Shown: positions 45,265 through 53,770 of the stretch, piece by piece | Layout of the letters: each line of letters starts with the position of its first letter | Position numbering within the stretch: position 1 is the first letter of the stretch | Assembly: GCF_001905345.1 (NCBI RefSeq) | Contig: NZ_LFBV01000001.1 | Location: 1,313,321-1,377,320, forward strand | DNA: 64,000 nt | Source: Streptomyces uncialis | GTDB taxonomy: Bacteria > Actinomycetota > Actinomycetes > Streptomycetales > Streptomycetaceae | Direction of reading: 5' to 3' | Translations under genes and position numbers: made by a program | The notes under the pieces: model-generated | The model's database searches: none | What the model was told of the DNA's origin: nothing | The model's input: only the letters and a program-made list of their open reading frames with translations

Positions 45265-45786
45265 TCAGGATTCGGTCACGGGATCCGTGCCGGGTGCGGG
45301 CGCGGCCATCCGGGCGGACAGGGCGGTGTTGAAACGGGTGAGGAGGGCGCAGAACTGTTCGCGTTCGACCGGTTCCCACTCGTCGGTCAACTGGGCCATC
45401 AGCTCCCGGCGGGAGCAGCGCACCTCCTCCAACCGGCCCTGGCCGCGCGGGGAGAGCTGGAGGACGACCGCGCGGCCGTCCTCGGGGTGCGACGTGCGTT
45501 TCACCAGTCCGGTGTCGACGAGCGGCGCGACCTGGCGGGTCACGGTCGAGGAGTCGATACCCATACTGGCGGCCAGCGCTTTGACCCCCATCGGTCCTTC
45601 CTTGTCAAGGCGGTTGAGCAGCAGATAGGCGGCGCGGTCCATCGAGTTGCGCACCTGCCCCACCCCGCCGAGGCGGGTCTGTTCGGCACGGCGGGCGAAG
45701 AGCGCCACTTCGTGCTGGAGGGCGTCGAGAAGACCGGTGTCGCCGGAGGTCATCATGTCCATCGACATTTCTGGTGTTGTGGGCAT
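45265..45786 (-). CDS. MarR family transcriptional regulator
   Basis: 173 residues. The winged helix is clear (DRAAYLLLNRLDKEGPMGVK, SMGIDSSTVTRQVAPLVDTGLV, HPEDGRAVVLQLSPRG). Dimerisation helices flank it. Such proteins respond to phenolic or oxidative signals. It is divergent from ilvA across 133 bp. Two in-frame Met codons further in (MSMDMM) make the exact start uncertain. Confidence 0.9.
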   Translation of the reverse strand: MPTTPEMSMDMMTSGDTGLLDALQHEVALFARRAEQTRLGGVGQVRNSMDRAAYLLLNRLDKEGPMGVKALAASMGIDSSTVTRQVAPLVDTGLVKRTSHPEDGRAVVLQLSPRGQGRLEEVRCSRRELMAQLTDEWEPVEREQFCALLTRFNTALSARMAAPAPGTDPVTES

Positions 45787-45919
45787 GGCCGGAGGCTCAC
45801 TTCATGCGTGGGGAAAGAATTGGGGGACAGAGTACGCGGGAGAACGGCCCCCCGTACGGGCGCTGGAGAAACCGGCGGCGCCCCGGGGCGCGGACGGTGT
45901 GAGCTGCGAGACTTGCGTC

Positions 45920-47161
45920 ATGAGCTACCCCGCCGCTGACTCCTTTCTCCCCGTCGACCAGCCCGTCACGCTCGACGACGTGAGCGGTGCCCGGAAGATG
46001 CTCGCGGGGGTCGCCCGGATGACCCCGATAGAGGGAAGCCGTCATCTGTCGGCGCTGGTGGGCGCCCCGGTCCGGCTCAAGTGCGAGAACCTCCAGCGGA
46101 CGGGTTCGTTCAAGGTGCGCGGCGCGTACGTGCGGATCGCGGGTCTGCTGCCGGAGGAGCGCGCGGCGGGGGTCGTCGCGGCCAGCGCGGGCAACCACGC
46201 GCAGGGGGTCGCGCACGCGTCGGCGCTCCTCGGGGTGCGTTCTACCGTGTTCATGCCGTTGGGGGCACCGCTCCCGAAGATCGCGGCGACCCGGGAGTAC
46301 GGCGCGGAGGTGAGGCTCCATGGTCAGGTCGTCGACGAGGCGCTGGCCGCGGCGCAGGAGCACGCGGAGCGGACGGGCGCGGTGTTCATCCACCCGTTCG
46401 ACCACCGGGACATCGTCGCGGGTCAGGGCACCGTCGGGCTGGAGATCCTGGAGCAGTGCCCCGAGGTGCGGACCATCGTGGTCGGGATGGGCGGTGGCGG
46501 GCTCGCCGCGGGGATCGCGGTGGCGGTGAAGGCGCTGCGCCCGGATGTGCGGATCGTGGGGGTGCAGGCCGCGGGCGCGGCGGCGTATCCGCCCTCGCTG
46601 GCGGCGGGACGGCCGGTGTCGATCCGGCACCAGGCGACGATGGCCGACGGGATCAAGGTGGGGCGGCCGGGCGGTGTCCCGTTCCGGATCGTCGCGGAGC
46701 TGGTGGACGAGGTGCGGACGGTCTCCGAGGACGAGCTGTCGAGCGCGCTGCTGCTGTGTCTGGAGCGGGCCAAGATGGTGGTGGAACCGGCGGGCGCGGC
46801 GCCGGTGGCCGCGCTGCTCGGTGACCCCGGGGCGTTCACTGGGCCGGTGGTGGCGGTGCTGTCCGGGGGGAACGTCGATCCGGTGCTGATGCAGCGCATC
46901 CTGCGGCACGGGATGGCCGCGGCGGGCCGTTATCTCGCGGTCCGGCTGCGGCTCACCGACCGGCCGGGGGCGCTCGCCACGCTGCTGGGCGTCCTGTCGG
47001 AGGCCGACGCCAATGTCCTGGACGTGAGCCATGTGCGTACCGATCCGCGGCTCGGGCTGACGGAGGCGGAGGTGGAGCTGCATCTGGAGACCAAGGGCCC
47101 CGACCACTGCGACGAGGTCCGTGACGCCCTGCGGACGGCCTCCTACACGATCATCGAGTGA
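45920..47161 (+). CDS. ilvA: Threonine ammonia-lyase (threonine dehydratase)
   Basis: 413 residues. Fold type II PLP domain with Lys65 in TGSFKVRGA, SAGNHAQGVA, and the glycine loop GMGGGGLAAGIAV. A C-terminal ACT-like domain follows (VRLRLTDRPGALATLLGVLSEADANVLDVSH). Deaminates threonine to 2-oxobutyrate. The single short ACT domain resembles the catabolic/short biosynthetic enzymes rather than E. coli IlvA with two domains. No ribosome binding site before ATG 45920. Confidence 0.94.
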   Translation: MSYPAADSFLPVDQPVTLDDVSGARKMLAGVARMTPIEGSRHLSALVGAPVRLKCENLQRTGSFKVRGAYVRIAGLLPEERAAGVVAASAGNHAQGVAHASALLGVRSTVFMPLGAPLPKIAATREYGAEVRLHGQVVDEALAAAQEHAERTGAVFIHPFDHRDIVAGQGTVGLEILEQCPEVRTIVVGMGGGGLAAGIAVAVKALRPDVRIVGVQAAGAAAYPPSLAAGRPVSIRHQATMADGIKVGRPGGVPFRIVAELVDEVRTVSEDELSSALLLCLERAKMVVEPAGAAPVAALLGDPGAFTGPVVAVLSGGNVDPVLMQRILRHGMAAAGRYLAVRLRLTDRPGALATLLGVLSEADANVLDVSHVRTDPRLGLTEAEVELHLETKGPDHCDEVRDALRTASYTIIE

Positions 47162-47537
47162 CCCCGGGGGGGTACGGGCGCGGGCGTCTCCCCGGAGCCC
47201 GCCCGCACCTGCCCGAGCCCATCCCCCGCACCTGCCCGAGCCCATCCCACGCGCCCGCCCCCGCCGGTCCCGGACGCCCGGCCCCACCCGTCCCGGACGC
47301 CCATCCCGTACCCCGTCCTCCCCCCGCCCCGAGGCCCCGTACCGACTTCGGTGAAATCCGTTGAGAGACGCGATACATCGCGTTATGGTGTGGCCTTCGG
47401 TCCGCCCGGCGCGGGCCCGAGCCGTCGCTGCCCGGATTCCGCACGGCTGTACATATAGCGACAAATCCGGCAAATTTGACTGTCTTGAACGAGTCGCCCG
47501 CCTGCCCGGGGGCGACCGGACCACTGGGAGAAACCAC
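47162..47537. other. Intergenic region with direct repeat and ABC-exporter promoter
   Basis: The segment CGCACCTGCCCGAGCCCATC occurs twice in tandem at about 47204-47247, followed by more CCCGCC-rich sequence. Further on lies a palindrome (47368-47383) in the promoter region of the ABC exporter. No gene recognised. Confidence 0.5.
47368..47383. promoter_or_regulatory. Candidate operator of the ABC exporter
   Basis: ACGCGATACATCGCGT, a 16-bp inverted repeat (7-bp arms, AC centre), about 155 bp upstream of the ATPase start. A -10-like TTATGG follows at 47383-47388. The form suits a PadR- or TetR-type dimer; no cognate regulator gene is adjacent. Confidence 0.5.
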
Positions 47538-48593
47538 ATGCCGGCCGCCATCCACGCGGAAGGTCTCGTGAAGACCTTCGGCGATGTCAGAGCGCTGGAC
47601 GGGGTCGACCTCGACGTCCCCGAAGGCACCGTCCTCGGCCTGCTCGGCCCGAACGGCGCGGGGAAGACCACCGCGGTGCGCTGTCTGACCACCCTGCTCC
47701 GCCCGGACAGCGGCCGCGCGGTCGTCGCGGGCATCGACGTCCTCAAGAACCCCAACGACGTCCGGCGCTCGATCGGCCTCTCCGGCCAGTTCGCCGCCGT
47801 CGACGAGTATCTGACCGGCCGCGAGAACCTCCGTATGGTCGGCCAGCTCTACCAGCTGAAGTCGAAGGCCGCCAAGGTCCGCGCCGATGAACTCCTGGAG
47901 CGCTTCGGGCTCGCGGACGCCGCCGACCGCACCGCCAAGACGTACTCCGGCGGTATGCGCCGCCGGCTCGACCTCGCCGCCGCGCTCGTCGTCTCGCCGC
48001 CCGTGATGTTCATGGACGAGCCGACCACCGGACTCGACCCCCGTAACCGGCTGGCCCTGTGGGAGGTCATCCAGGAACTCGTCGCGGGCGGTACGACGCT
48101 GCTGCTCACCACCCAGTACCTGGAGGAGGCCGACCACCTCGCGCACGACATCTGCGTGGTCGACCACGGCAAGGTCATCGCCCGCGGTACCTCCGACCAG
48201 CTCAAGGCCCGCACCGGCGGGGAACGCGTCGAGGTCGTCGTCCACGAGCGCGAGCACATGACCACCGCGTCCGGGGTGCTCGCCGCGCTCGGCAAGGGCG
48301 AGGTGAGCACCGAGCAGCACACCCGCAAGCTCACCGTCCCGGTCGACGGCGGTGCCAAGCTGCTCGCCGAGGTCATCCGCGAACTCGACTCCCGCGGCAT
48401 CGAGATCGACGACATCGGACTGCGCCGCCCCACCCTGGACGACGTGTTCCTCTCCCTCACCGGACACGCGGCCGAGGCCGGTGAGAGCGGCGGCCCCGAC
48501 TCCCCGCCGAGGCCGGGCGAGGGGCAGCGGCCCCGGCTGCCCATGGAACCGGTGACCCCGACCGCCACGACCGACGAGGAGACGGGCCGATGA
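47538..48593 (+). CDS. ABC transporter ATPase (DrrA/daunorubicin-resistance type)
   Basis: 351 residues. Walker A GPNGAGKTTAV, signature YSGGMRRRLDLAAAL, Walker B PVMFMDEPTTGLDPRNR, H-loop region LLLTTQYLEEADHLAH. The C-terminal extension of about 70 residues and the LLLTTQYLEEAD segment are those of DrrA-like exporters of drugs or lipids. GGGAG precedes the ATG. It overlaps the permease gene by 4 bp (ATGA). Confidence 0.94.
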   Translation: MPAAIHAEGLVKTFGDVRALDGVDLDVPEGTVLGLLGPNGAGKTTAVRCLTTLLRPDSGRAVVAGIDVLKNPNDVRRSIGLSGQFAAVDEYLTGRENLRMVGQLYQLKSKAAKVRADELLERFGLADAADRTAKTYSGGMRRRLDLAAALVVSPPVMFMDEPTTGLDPRNRLALWEVIQELVAGGTTLLLTTQYLEEADHLAHDICVVDHGKVIARGTSDQLKARTGGERVEVVVHEREHMTTASGVLAALGKGEVSTEQHTRKLTVPVDGGAKLLAEVIRELDSRGIEIDDIGLRRPTLDDVFLSLTGHAAEAGESGGPDSPPRPGEGQRPRLPMEPVTPTATTDEETGR

Positions 48594-49441
48594 GCGCAGC
48601 GACCGAAACGGTGCGGCCCGCCGCGCCGAAGGGCTCCGGGGGCGTCGTCCAGTCCGTCCGGGACTCCCTGGTGATCGCCCGCAGAAACCTGATCCGGATG
48701 ACCCGGATCCCCGAGATCGTGCTGTTCGGCCTGATCCAGCCGGTGATGTTCGTCGTGCTGTTCAGCTATGTCTTCGGCGGCTCGGTGAGCGTCGCGGGCG
48801 ACACCAGCCCGCAGGTGTACCGCGAGTTCCTGATGGCGGGCATCTTCGCGCAGACCGTCACCTTCGCGACGGCCGGCGCGGGCGCCGGGATCGCGGACGA
48901 CATGCACAAGGGCCTCGTCGACCGCTTCCGCTCGCTGCCCATGTCACGCGGCGCGGTCCTCACCGGCCGCACCCTCGCGGACCTGGTCCAGACGGCGCTC
49001 ACCGTCGTCGTCCTGGTGGTCGTCGCCCTCCTGGTGGGCTGGCGCGCCCACGAGGGCATCCTGAAGACGCTGGCGGCGTTCGCGCTGCTGCTTCTGCTCG
49101 GCTACGCCTTCTCCTGGATCGGCGCCCTGATCGGCCTCTCGGTCCGCACCCCCGAGGCGGCGACCTCGGGCGGGCTGATCTGGCTCTTCCCGGTCACGTT
49201 CATCTCGAACGCGTTCGTGGACTCCAGCCAGATGACCCCGTGGCTCCAGCATGTCGCGGACTGGAACCCGTTCAGCGCGACCGTCCAGGCCTGCCGCGAA
49301 CTCTTCGGCAACCCGGGCGTGGTCGACTCCCCGGCCTGGCCCATGCAGCACCCCGTCTGGGCGTCCCTGATCTGGTCCGTCCTGATCATCGTCGTCTTCC
49401 GCACCCTGGCCGTCCGCAAGTACCGCGACGCGGCTTCCTGA
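48590..49441 (+). CDS. ABC-2 type permease (DrrB type)
   Basis: 283 residues with six hydrophobic segments and the ABC-2 signature (PEIVLFGLIQPVMFVVLFSYVFGG). It forms the membrane channel for the ATPase encoded just upstream, with which it is translationally coupled. Substrate unknown; relatives export anthracyclines, other hydrophobic drugs or lipids. Confidence 0.93.
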   Translation: MSAATETVRPAAPKGSGGVVQSVRDSLVIARRNLIRMTRIPEIVLFGLIQPVMFVVLFSYVFGGSVSVAGDTSPQVYREFLMAGIFAQTVTFATAGAGAGIADDMHKGLVDRFRSLPMSRGAVLTGRTLADLVQTALTVVVLVVVALLVGWRAHEGILKTLAAFALLLLLGYAFSWIGALIGLSVRTPEAATSGGLIWLFPVTFISNAFVDSSQMTPWLQHVADWNPFSATVQACRELFGNPGVVDSPAWPMQHPVWASLIWSVLIIVVFRTLAVRKYRDAAS

Positions 49442-49477
49442 CCGGAGGGTTCCTCGTCCCTGTGCCCGTCGCTCGGC

Positions 49478-50095
49478 TCATCGCCGCGCGGCGGGCACAC
49501 CCGTGTGCAGCTCCACCACGGTCACCTCCGCCAGCCGGACGATGAGCTGCGCGGCCCGTGTCCAGCGGATGCGTTCGTCGCCGTAGAGCACACCGCCGTC
49601 CGTCTCCGCGACCGGGAAGGGGAACCCTGGCCGGTAGACCATGCCGTGCACGCCGATCGGTGTGCGGCTCCGGGCGCGCACGGCGGTGCACCCGCCGCGC
49701 AGGTACGGGCAGGATCTCGCCGCCTGCGCGGCGCACGGGACGCAGAGCGGTGGATGGCTGGTCGTGAGCTCGGCGGCGTCGTGTTCCCCGAGCAGCCACA
49801 GCACACCGTCGCCGTCGCGGTCCGCGGCCCGGCCGCAGACCTGGCACAGCAGCCTGCGCATCGCCCGGCGCTGCCGCATCAGATGGACCCGCCCGAACTC
49901 CGGCCTGCCCCGGCCGGGACTGACGGACTCCCGCATCCACAGGACGCCGTCACCGTCCCGGTCGTAGGGGGACTCGTCCGCGTAGCCGATGCCCGCGCCC
50001 CGGACGATCACGGGCGGCCGTTGCGTCCGCTCGGAACTCCAGGCCGTGATGTACGGGACCAGGCTTGGGCGGCACCGCGCTTCCTCTGACGGCAT
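49478..50095 (-). CDS. Hypothetical protein with internal DRDGDGVLW repeats and Cys pairs
   Basis: 205 residues, no family recognised. Two copies of the nonapeptide DRDGDGVLW occur (about residues 45 and 92), which resemble acidic calcium-binding loops but may be structural. Cys pairs (LLCQVCG; PLCVPCAAQAARSCPYLRGGC) suggest a zinc site. AAGGAG lies upstream of ATG 50095. It is divergent from the GntR gene over a CTAG-rich control region and may be the GntR target. Similar proteins are often found beside GntR regulators of integrative elements, but nothing else here suggests such an element. Confidence 0.72.
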   Translation of the reverse strand: MPSEEARCRPSLVPYITAWSSERTQRPPVIVRGAGIGYADESPYDRDGDGVLWMRESVSPGRGRPEFGRVHLMRQRRAMRRLLCQVCGRAADRDGDGVLWLLGEHDAAELTTSHPPLCVPCAAQAARSCPYLRGGCTAVRARSRTPIGVHGMVYRPGFPFPVAETDGGVLYGDERIRWTRAAQLIVRLAEVTVVELHTGVPAARR

Positions 50096-50117
50096 GACGG
50101 CTCCTTGGTCTACGTGA

Positions 50118-50204
50118 GCTAGTACGCAAGAACTATGCGTGTGCTAGCTTACGCCCGTCAAGTGGGGCTCAGGAGTAGCCTTCTCTGCGGACTAGCAAAC
50201 GAAT
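50118..50204. promoter_or_regulatory. GntR control region with three CTAG-ACG sites
   Basis: Between two divergent genes lie CTAGTACGC (50119), CTAGCTTACGC (50144) and CTAGCAAACG (50192). The arms GCTAGTACGCA (50118-50128) and TGCGTGTGCTAGC (50136-50148) form an interrupted inverted repeat. CTAG is rare in this GC-rich DNA, so three copies in 80 bp are notable. Likely binding sites of the GntR protein encoded next to it. Confidence 0.6.
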
Positions 50205-50216
50205 ACGGGAGGCGAC

Positions 50217-50954
50217 ATGGCACCGCAGGTGCGGCGTGAGCTGCCGCCGTTCATACAGATCGCGAACCACTTCCGGCAGCGGATCGTCGATGGGGAGATC
50301 GCCCAGGGGGAGAAGCTGCCGTCCATCGCGGAGATCTCCACCGAGTGGGGTGTCGCGACCGCCACGGCAGCCAAGGGCGTCAAGCAGCTCCAGGCGGAGG
50401 GGTACGTCCGTTCCTCGACCCAGGGCACGTTCGTGGACCTCGGGCACAAACAGACGACCGGGCCCGACCGGCTGCGGTTGCTGCGGGCCGGCGGGAGTGC
50501 GGTGCGGCCCGGGGAGCGGGTCGAGGTTCTGGGCGCCGGGCTCGAACCCGCACCCGCCGATGTCGCCGAGGCGCTCGGGCTGGCGGTGGGCGAGCCGGTC
50601 GTCAGGCGGCAGCGCAGATATGTGGACGACGAGGGCGTCATCGCCCTGTCGACCTCGTGGCTGCCCGGGGAGTTCGCCGCGGGCGCCCCGGAACTCCTCG
50701 TCCCCGAACCGCTGCCGACGATGACGTTCGGACTGATCGAGGAACGCACCGGACGCCGCGCGGTCCGCAGGCGCGACGCCGTCGCGGTGCGGCGGGTCCC
50801 GGACGAGGCGGCGCCGTTCCTGGACGTCCCGCCCGGCACCCCGGTCCTCGCCTGGACCAACCACTACTGGGACCAGCACGGCACGGTCACCGAGTACGCG
50901 ACGGACCTCCTCGGCCCCGACCGCGACCTCACGGCCGAGTACGACATGCCGTGA
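50217..50954 (+). CDS. GntR family regulator (HutC/UTRA type)
   Basis: 245 residues. GntR winged helix (FIQIANHFRQRIVDGEIAQG, LPSIAEISTEWGVATATAAK, LQAEGYVRSSTQGTFV) plus UTRA effector domain (VRRQRRYVDDEGVIALSTSW; GTPVLAWTNHYWDQHGTVTEY). Effectors of this group are small sugars or acids. GGGAGG precedes the ATG. A UTRA-only protein gene follows after 17 bp. Confidence 0.92.
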   Translation: MAPQVRRELPPFIQIANHFRQRIVDGEIAQGEKLPSIAEISTEWGVATATAAKGVKQLQAEGYVRSSTQGTFVDLGHKQTTGPDRLRLLRAGGSAVRPGERVEVLGAGLEPAPADVAEALGLAVGEPVVRRQRRYVDDEGVIALSTSWLPGEFAAGAPELLVPEPLPTMTFGLIEERTGRRAVRRRDAVAVRRVPDEAAPFLDVPPGTPVLAWTNHYWDQHGTVTEYATDLLGPDRDLTAEYDMP

Positions 50955-50971
50955 CCGGGAGGAGTTGGCTG

Positions 50972-51505
50972 ATGGGACCTGAACTGCGACGACGCGGGAT
51001 CACCCGGCTCGCGCGGGACGGGTGGGGGGCCGGGCGGTCCGTGTGGGACGGGGATGTCGGGGAGCGGGAGCTCGTCGTCGAGCAGCTCGTCGTGCGGGTG
51101 GAGCGCGCTCCCGTGCACGTGGCGCGGGTACTGGGGCTGGAGGCCGGGGCGGACGTGCTCGCGCGCGGGCGGCGGTTCGTCCTCGACGGGAAACCCGTCC
51201 TCCTCGCCAGCTCGTACTTTCCGGCCGATCTCGTGGCCGGTTCCGCGATCACCCGGGACGACACCGGACCCGGTGGCAGCTACGCCCGGCTCGCCGAGCT
51301 GGGGCACGGGCCTGTCCGGTTCCGGGAGGAGATCCGTTCCCGGATGCCGACCCAGGACGAGGCCGCACGGCTCGGGCTCGGCTCCGGCACACCCGTGGTG
51401 CTGATCTGCCGGACCGCCTTCGGCGCGGACGGGCGGGCCGTCGAGGTGAACGAGATGACGCTCGACTCCGCCGCGTACGTCCTGGAGTACGACTTCGAGG
51501 CGTGA
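50972..51505 (+). CDS. UTRA domain protein without DNA-binding domain
   Basis: 177 residues. The whole protein aligns by eye with the effector domain of the preceding GntR protein (ERAPVHVARVLGLEAGADVLARGRRFVLDGKPVLLASSYFPADLVAGS; GTPVVLICRTAFGADGRAVEVNEM), but the winged-helix domain is missing. GGGAGGAG 9 nt before the ATG at 50972 shows that the short form is intended and not a truncation of an upstream frame. Cotranscribed with the GntR gene. It could act as a ligand-binding partner, heterodimerise with it, or titrate its effector. Confidence 0.82.
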   Translation: MGPELRRRGITRLARDGWGAGRSVWDGDVGERELVVEQLVVRVERAPVHVARVLGLEAGADVLARGRRFVLDGKPVLLASSYFPADLVAGSAITRDDTGPGGSYARLAELGHGPVRFREEIRSRMPTQDEAARLGLGSGTPVVLICRTAFGADGRAVEVNEMTLDSAAYVLEYDFEA

Positions 51506-51523
51506 GGCGGTGGCCGGGCAGCG

Positions 51524-51557
51524 CGAGGGCCCCGGGAAACGTCGCCCGGGGCCCTCG
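51524..51557. terminator. Bidirectional terminator
   Basis: 13-bp perfect inverted repeat, CGAGGGCCCCGGG (51524-51536) and CCCGGGGCCCTCG (51545-51557), between the convergent UTRA and greA genes. Confidence 0.8.
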
Positions 51558-51571
51558 TACCGTGTGTGGGG

Positions 51572-52069
51572 TCAGCCCGTGTACGGCTTCGCCGCCAGGA
51601 CCGTCACCGACGCGAGGTTGCCGTTCGGCAGTTCGTAGCTCGCCACCTCGCCGACCTTCTTGCCGTTGACGCCCTTGCCCAGCGGGGACTGCGGAGAGTA
51701 CGTCTCGATGTCGGACGTGGCGTACTCACGCGAGGCCATCAGGAAGGTGAGCGTGTCGTCCTTGTCGCCGTCGAAGGCGATCGTGACGACCATGCCGGGC
51801 TCGACGATGCCGTCGTCCGGCGGGGTCTCGCCGATCTTCGCGTTCTCCAGGAGCTGGGTGAGCTGGCGCACCCGGAGCTCCTGCTTCCCCTGCTCCTCCT
51901 TGGCCGCGTGGTACCCGCCGTTCTCCCGCAGGTCCCCCTCCTCACGAGCCGCCTCGATCTTCTTGGCGATCTCGGTGCGCGCGGGACCAGACAGGTACTC
52001 CAGCTCGGCCTTGAGCTGGTTGTACGCCTCCTGCGTAAGCCAGGTGACGCTCTCACTGGTCTGGGTCAC
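51572..52069 (-). CDS. greA: Transcription elongation factor GreA
   Basis: 165 residues. N-terminal coiled coil (WLTQEAYNQLKAELEYLSGPARTEIAKKIEAAREEGDLRENGGYHAAKEEQ) with the acidic tip DLREN, then the C-terminal FKBP-like domain (SPQSPLGKGVNGKKVGEVASY). It stimulates transcript cleavage in backtracked RNA polymerase. The GTG at 52069 with GAGGAG upstream gives the family length. Confidence 0.95.
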   Translation of the reverse strand: MTQTSESVTWLTQEAYNQLKAELEYLSGPARTEIAKKIEAAREEGDLRENGGYHAAKEEQGKQELRVRQLTQLLENAKIGETPPDDGIVEPGMVVTIAFDGDKDDTLTFLMASREYATSDIETYSPQSPLGKGVNGKKVGEVASYELPNGNLASVTVLAAKPYTG

Positions 52070-52357
52070 AAGGTGCTCCTCGTCGGTACTGGGAATACAA
52101 AGCATCGCCCTACCGGGGACAGTGAGCGTCCACGGTCGGGCGAAACCACGAGCCTAACAATTCAGGCGTGGAAGGGGGAGGACATATCGCATCAGACATA
52201 CGTCAACGCAGGCCGGCGCCGGTATGCGAGCGCAAAGACCCTGAGAAAAGCATGCGCATGCCGAAGCGATGACAAACATGTGCACGTGGGACGGACCCAC
52301 GGAGCCGGGGGCTCGTGGACGGACCGGTCGCGATCAGCGCGGGGCCGGTACGCCCAC
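52070..52357. other. greA upstream region
   Basis: 288 bp, more AT-rich than its surroundings. It contains the self-complementary GCATGCGCATGC at 52250-52261 and the greA promoter on the minus strand. No gene recognised. Confidence 0.4.
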
Positions 52358-52762
52358 CTACGTGTCCGACTCGCAGCCCACCAGTTCGACCGCGGTGGCA
52401 CGCGCGGTGGTCCGCAAGGTGACCACCTCGTCCACCCGGTCGCTGCGCTGGTCGAACCGGAAGTCCGCGCGGCCCACCTCGGCGCCGTCCTCGGACTGGG
52501 CACGGACGGTGCAGAACCCGCGCGCCTCGGAGTCCTTGCGGACCTCCAGATGCGTCTCGATCGCACGGTCCGAGACCACCTTGAACCGGATCATCTCGCC
52601 GCTGAGCGTCTGGCTGGAGATGTATCCGTAACCGATCCAGGTGACCAGCCCGAGCAGACCGGCACCCAGTACGGCGCCGGTGATCCTGAGCCGCCGATCG
52701 GTGCGCTCCTCCGCGGAACGGCCGTAGCGGCCCTCCGGCGGTTGCTCACGGACCGCGCTCAT
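52358..52762 (-). CDS. DUF4307 domain membrane protein
   Basis: 134 residues. N-terminal PPEGRYG motif and charged segment, one membrane helix (ITGAVLGAGLLGLVTWIGYGYI), then an extracytoplasmic beta-rich domain of the DUF4307 type. The gene is conserved next to mca in actinobacteria, and divergent here too. Function unknown. Confidence 0.87.
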   Translation of the reverse strand: MSAVREQPPEGRYGRSAEERTDRRLRITGAVLGAGLLGLVTWIGYGYISSQTLSGEMIRFKVVSDRAIETHLEVRKDSEARGFCTVRAQSEDGAEVGRADFRFDQRSDRVDEVVTLRTTARATAVELVGCESDT

Positions 52763-52828
52763 GATCGTCCTCCAGGGAGGGGTGACGGGGACAGGGTCCC
52801 GGAATTATTCGTCCCCCGTTTCGGTCAC

Positions 52829-52834
52829 TATAGA
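52829..52834 (+). promoter_or_regulatory. Probable -10 box of mca
   Basis: TATAGA in the divergent region between DUF4307 and mca, about 55 nt before the TTG start. The -35 region (around 52806) is not conserved. Confidence 0.45.
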
Positions 52835-52888
52835 AGCCGCCCAACGCGCCCCCACATCCGGGCGCCGAATTCGATGAGGTTTCGAGTC

Positions 52889-53770
52889 TTGACTGAGCAG
52901 CTGCGACTCATGGCCGTGCACGCCCACCCGGACGACGAGTCGTCCAAGGGCGCGGCCACCATGGCGAAGTACGTGTCCGAAGGGGTCGACGTGCTGGTGG
53001 TGACCTGCACGGGCGGCGAGCGGGGCTCCGTCCTCAACCCCAAGCTCCAGGGTGACCCCTACATCGAGGAGAACATCCACGAGGTCCGCAAGAAGGAGAT
53101 GGACGAGGCGCGCGAGATCCTCGGCGTCGATCAGGAGTGGCTCGGCTACATCGACTCGGGGCTGCCCGAGGGCGACCCGCTGCCGCCGCTGCCGGAGGGC
53201 TGCTTCGCGCTGGAGGACGAGGACGGGGCGGCCGGGCGGCTGGTCCGCAAGATCCGCGCGTTCCGTCCGCAGGTGATCACCACGTACGACGAGAACGGGG
53301 GCTACCCGCACCCCGACCACATCATGACCCACAAGATCTCGATGATCGCCTTCGACGGCGCGGGGGACGCGGAGAAGTACCCCGAGGACGACTTCGGGCC
53401 CGTGTACCAGCCGCGCAAGCTCTATTACAACCAGGGCTTCAACCGGCCCCGGACCGAGGCGCTGCACCAGGCCCTGCTGGACCGCGGGCTGGAGTCGCCC
53501 TACGGGGACTGGCTCAAGCGGTGGGACGAGTTCGAGCGGGTCGAGCGGACGCTGACCACGCATGTCCCGTGCGCGGAGTTCTACGAGATCCGTGACAAGG
53601 CGCTGATCGCGCACGCCACACAGATCGACCCCGACGGCGGCTGGTTCCGGGTCCCGATGGACATCCAGAAGGAGGTCTGGCCGACCGAGGAGTACGAGCT
53701 CGCGCGGTCGCTGGTCGACACCTCCCTCCCCGAGGACGACCTCTTCGCGGGCATCCGGGACAATGCTTGA
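52889..53770 (+). CDS. mca: Mycothiol conjugate amidase
   Basis: 293 residues. Zinc metalloamidase of the MshB/LmbE family: AVHAHPDDESSKGA (His13, Asp15, Asp16) and NGGYPHPDHIMTH provide the zinc ligands. It cleaves mycothiol S-conjugates of toxins and drugs so the mercapturic acid can be exported. The TTG at 52889 gives the conserved N-terminus LTEQLRLMAVHAHPDD and has GATGAGG upstream; ATG 52874 would add 5 residues. It overlaps the next small gene. Confidence 0.95.
   Translation: MTEQLRLMAVHAHPDDESSKGAATMAKYVSEGVDVLVVTCTGGERGSVLNPKLQGDPYIEENIHEVRKKEMDEAREILGVDQEWLGYIDSGLPEGDPLPPLPEGCFALEDEDGAAGRLVRKIRAFRPQVITTYDENGGYPHPDHIMTHKISMIAFDGAGDAEKYPEDDFGPVYQPRKLYYNQGFNRPRTEALHQALLDRGLESPYGDWLKRWDEFERVERTLTTHVPCAEFYEIRDKALIAHATQIDPDGGWFRVPMDIQKEVWPTEEYELARSLVDTSLPEDDLFAGIRDNA

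Noticed and set aside
47204..47247. Attachment site or integrative element boundary at the 22-bp direct repeat after ilvA
   Set aside because: No integrase, excisionase or tRNA gene is present; the sequence is a low-complexity CCCGCC-rich duplication.
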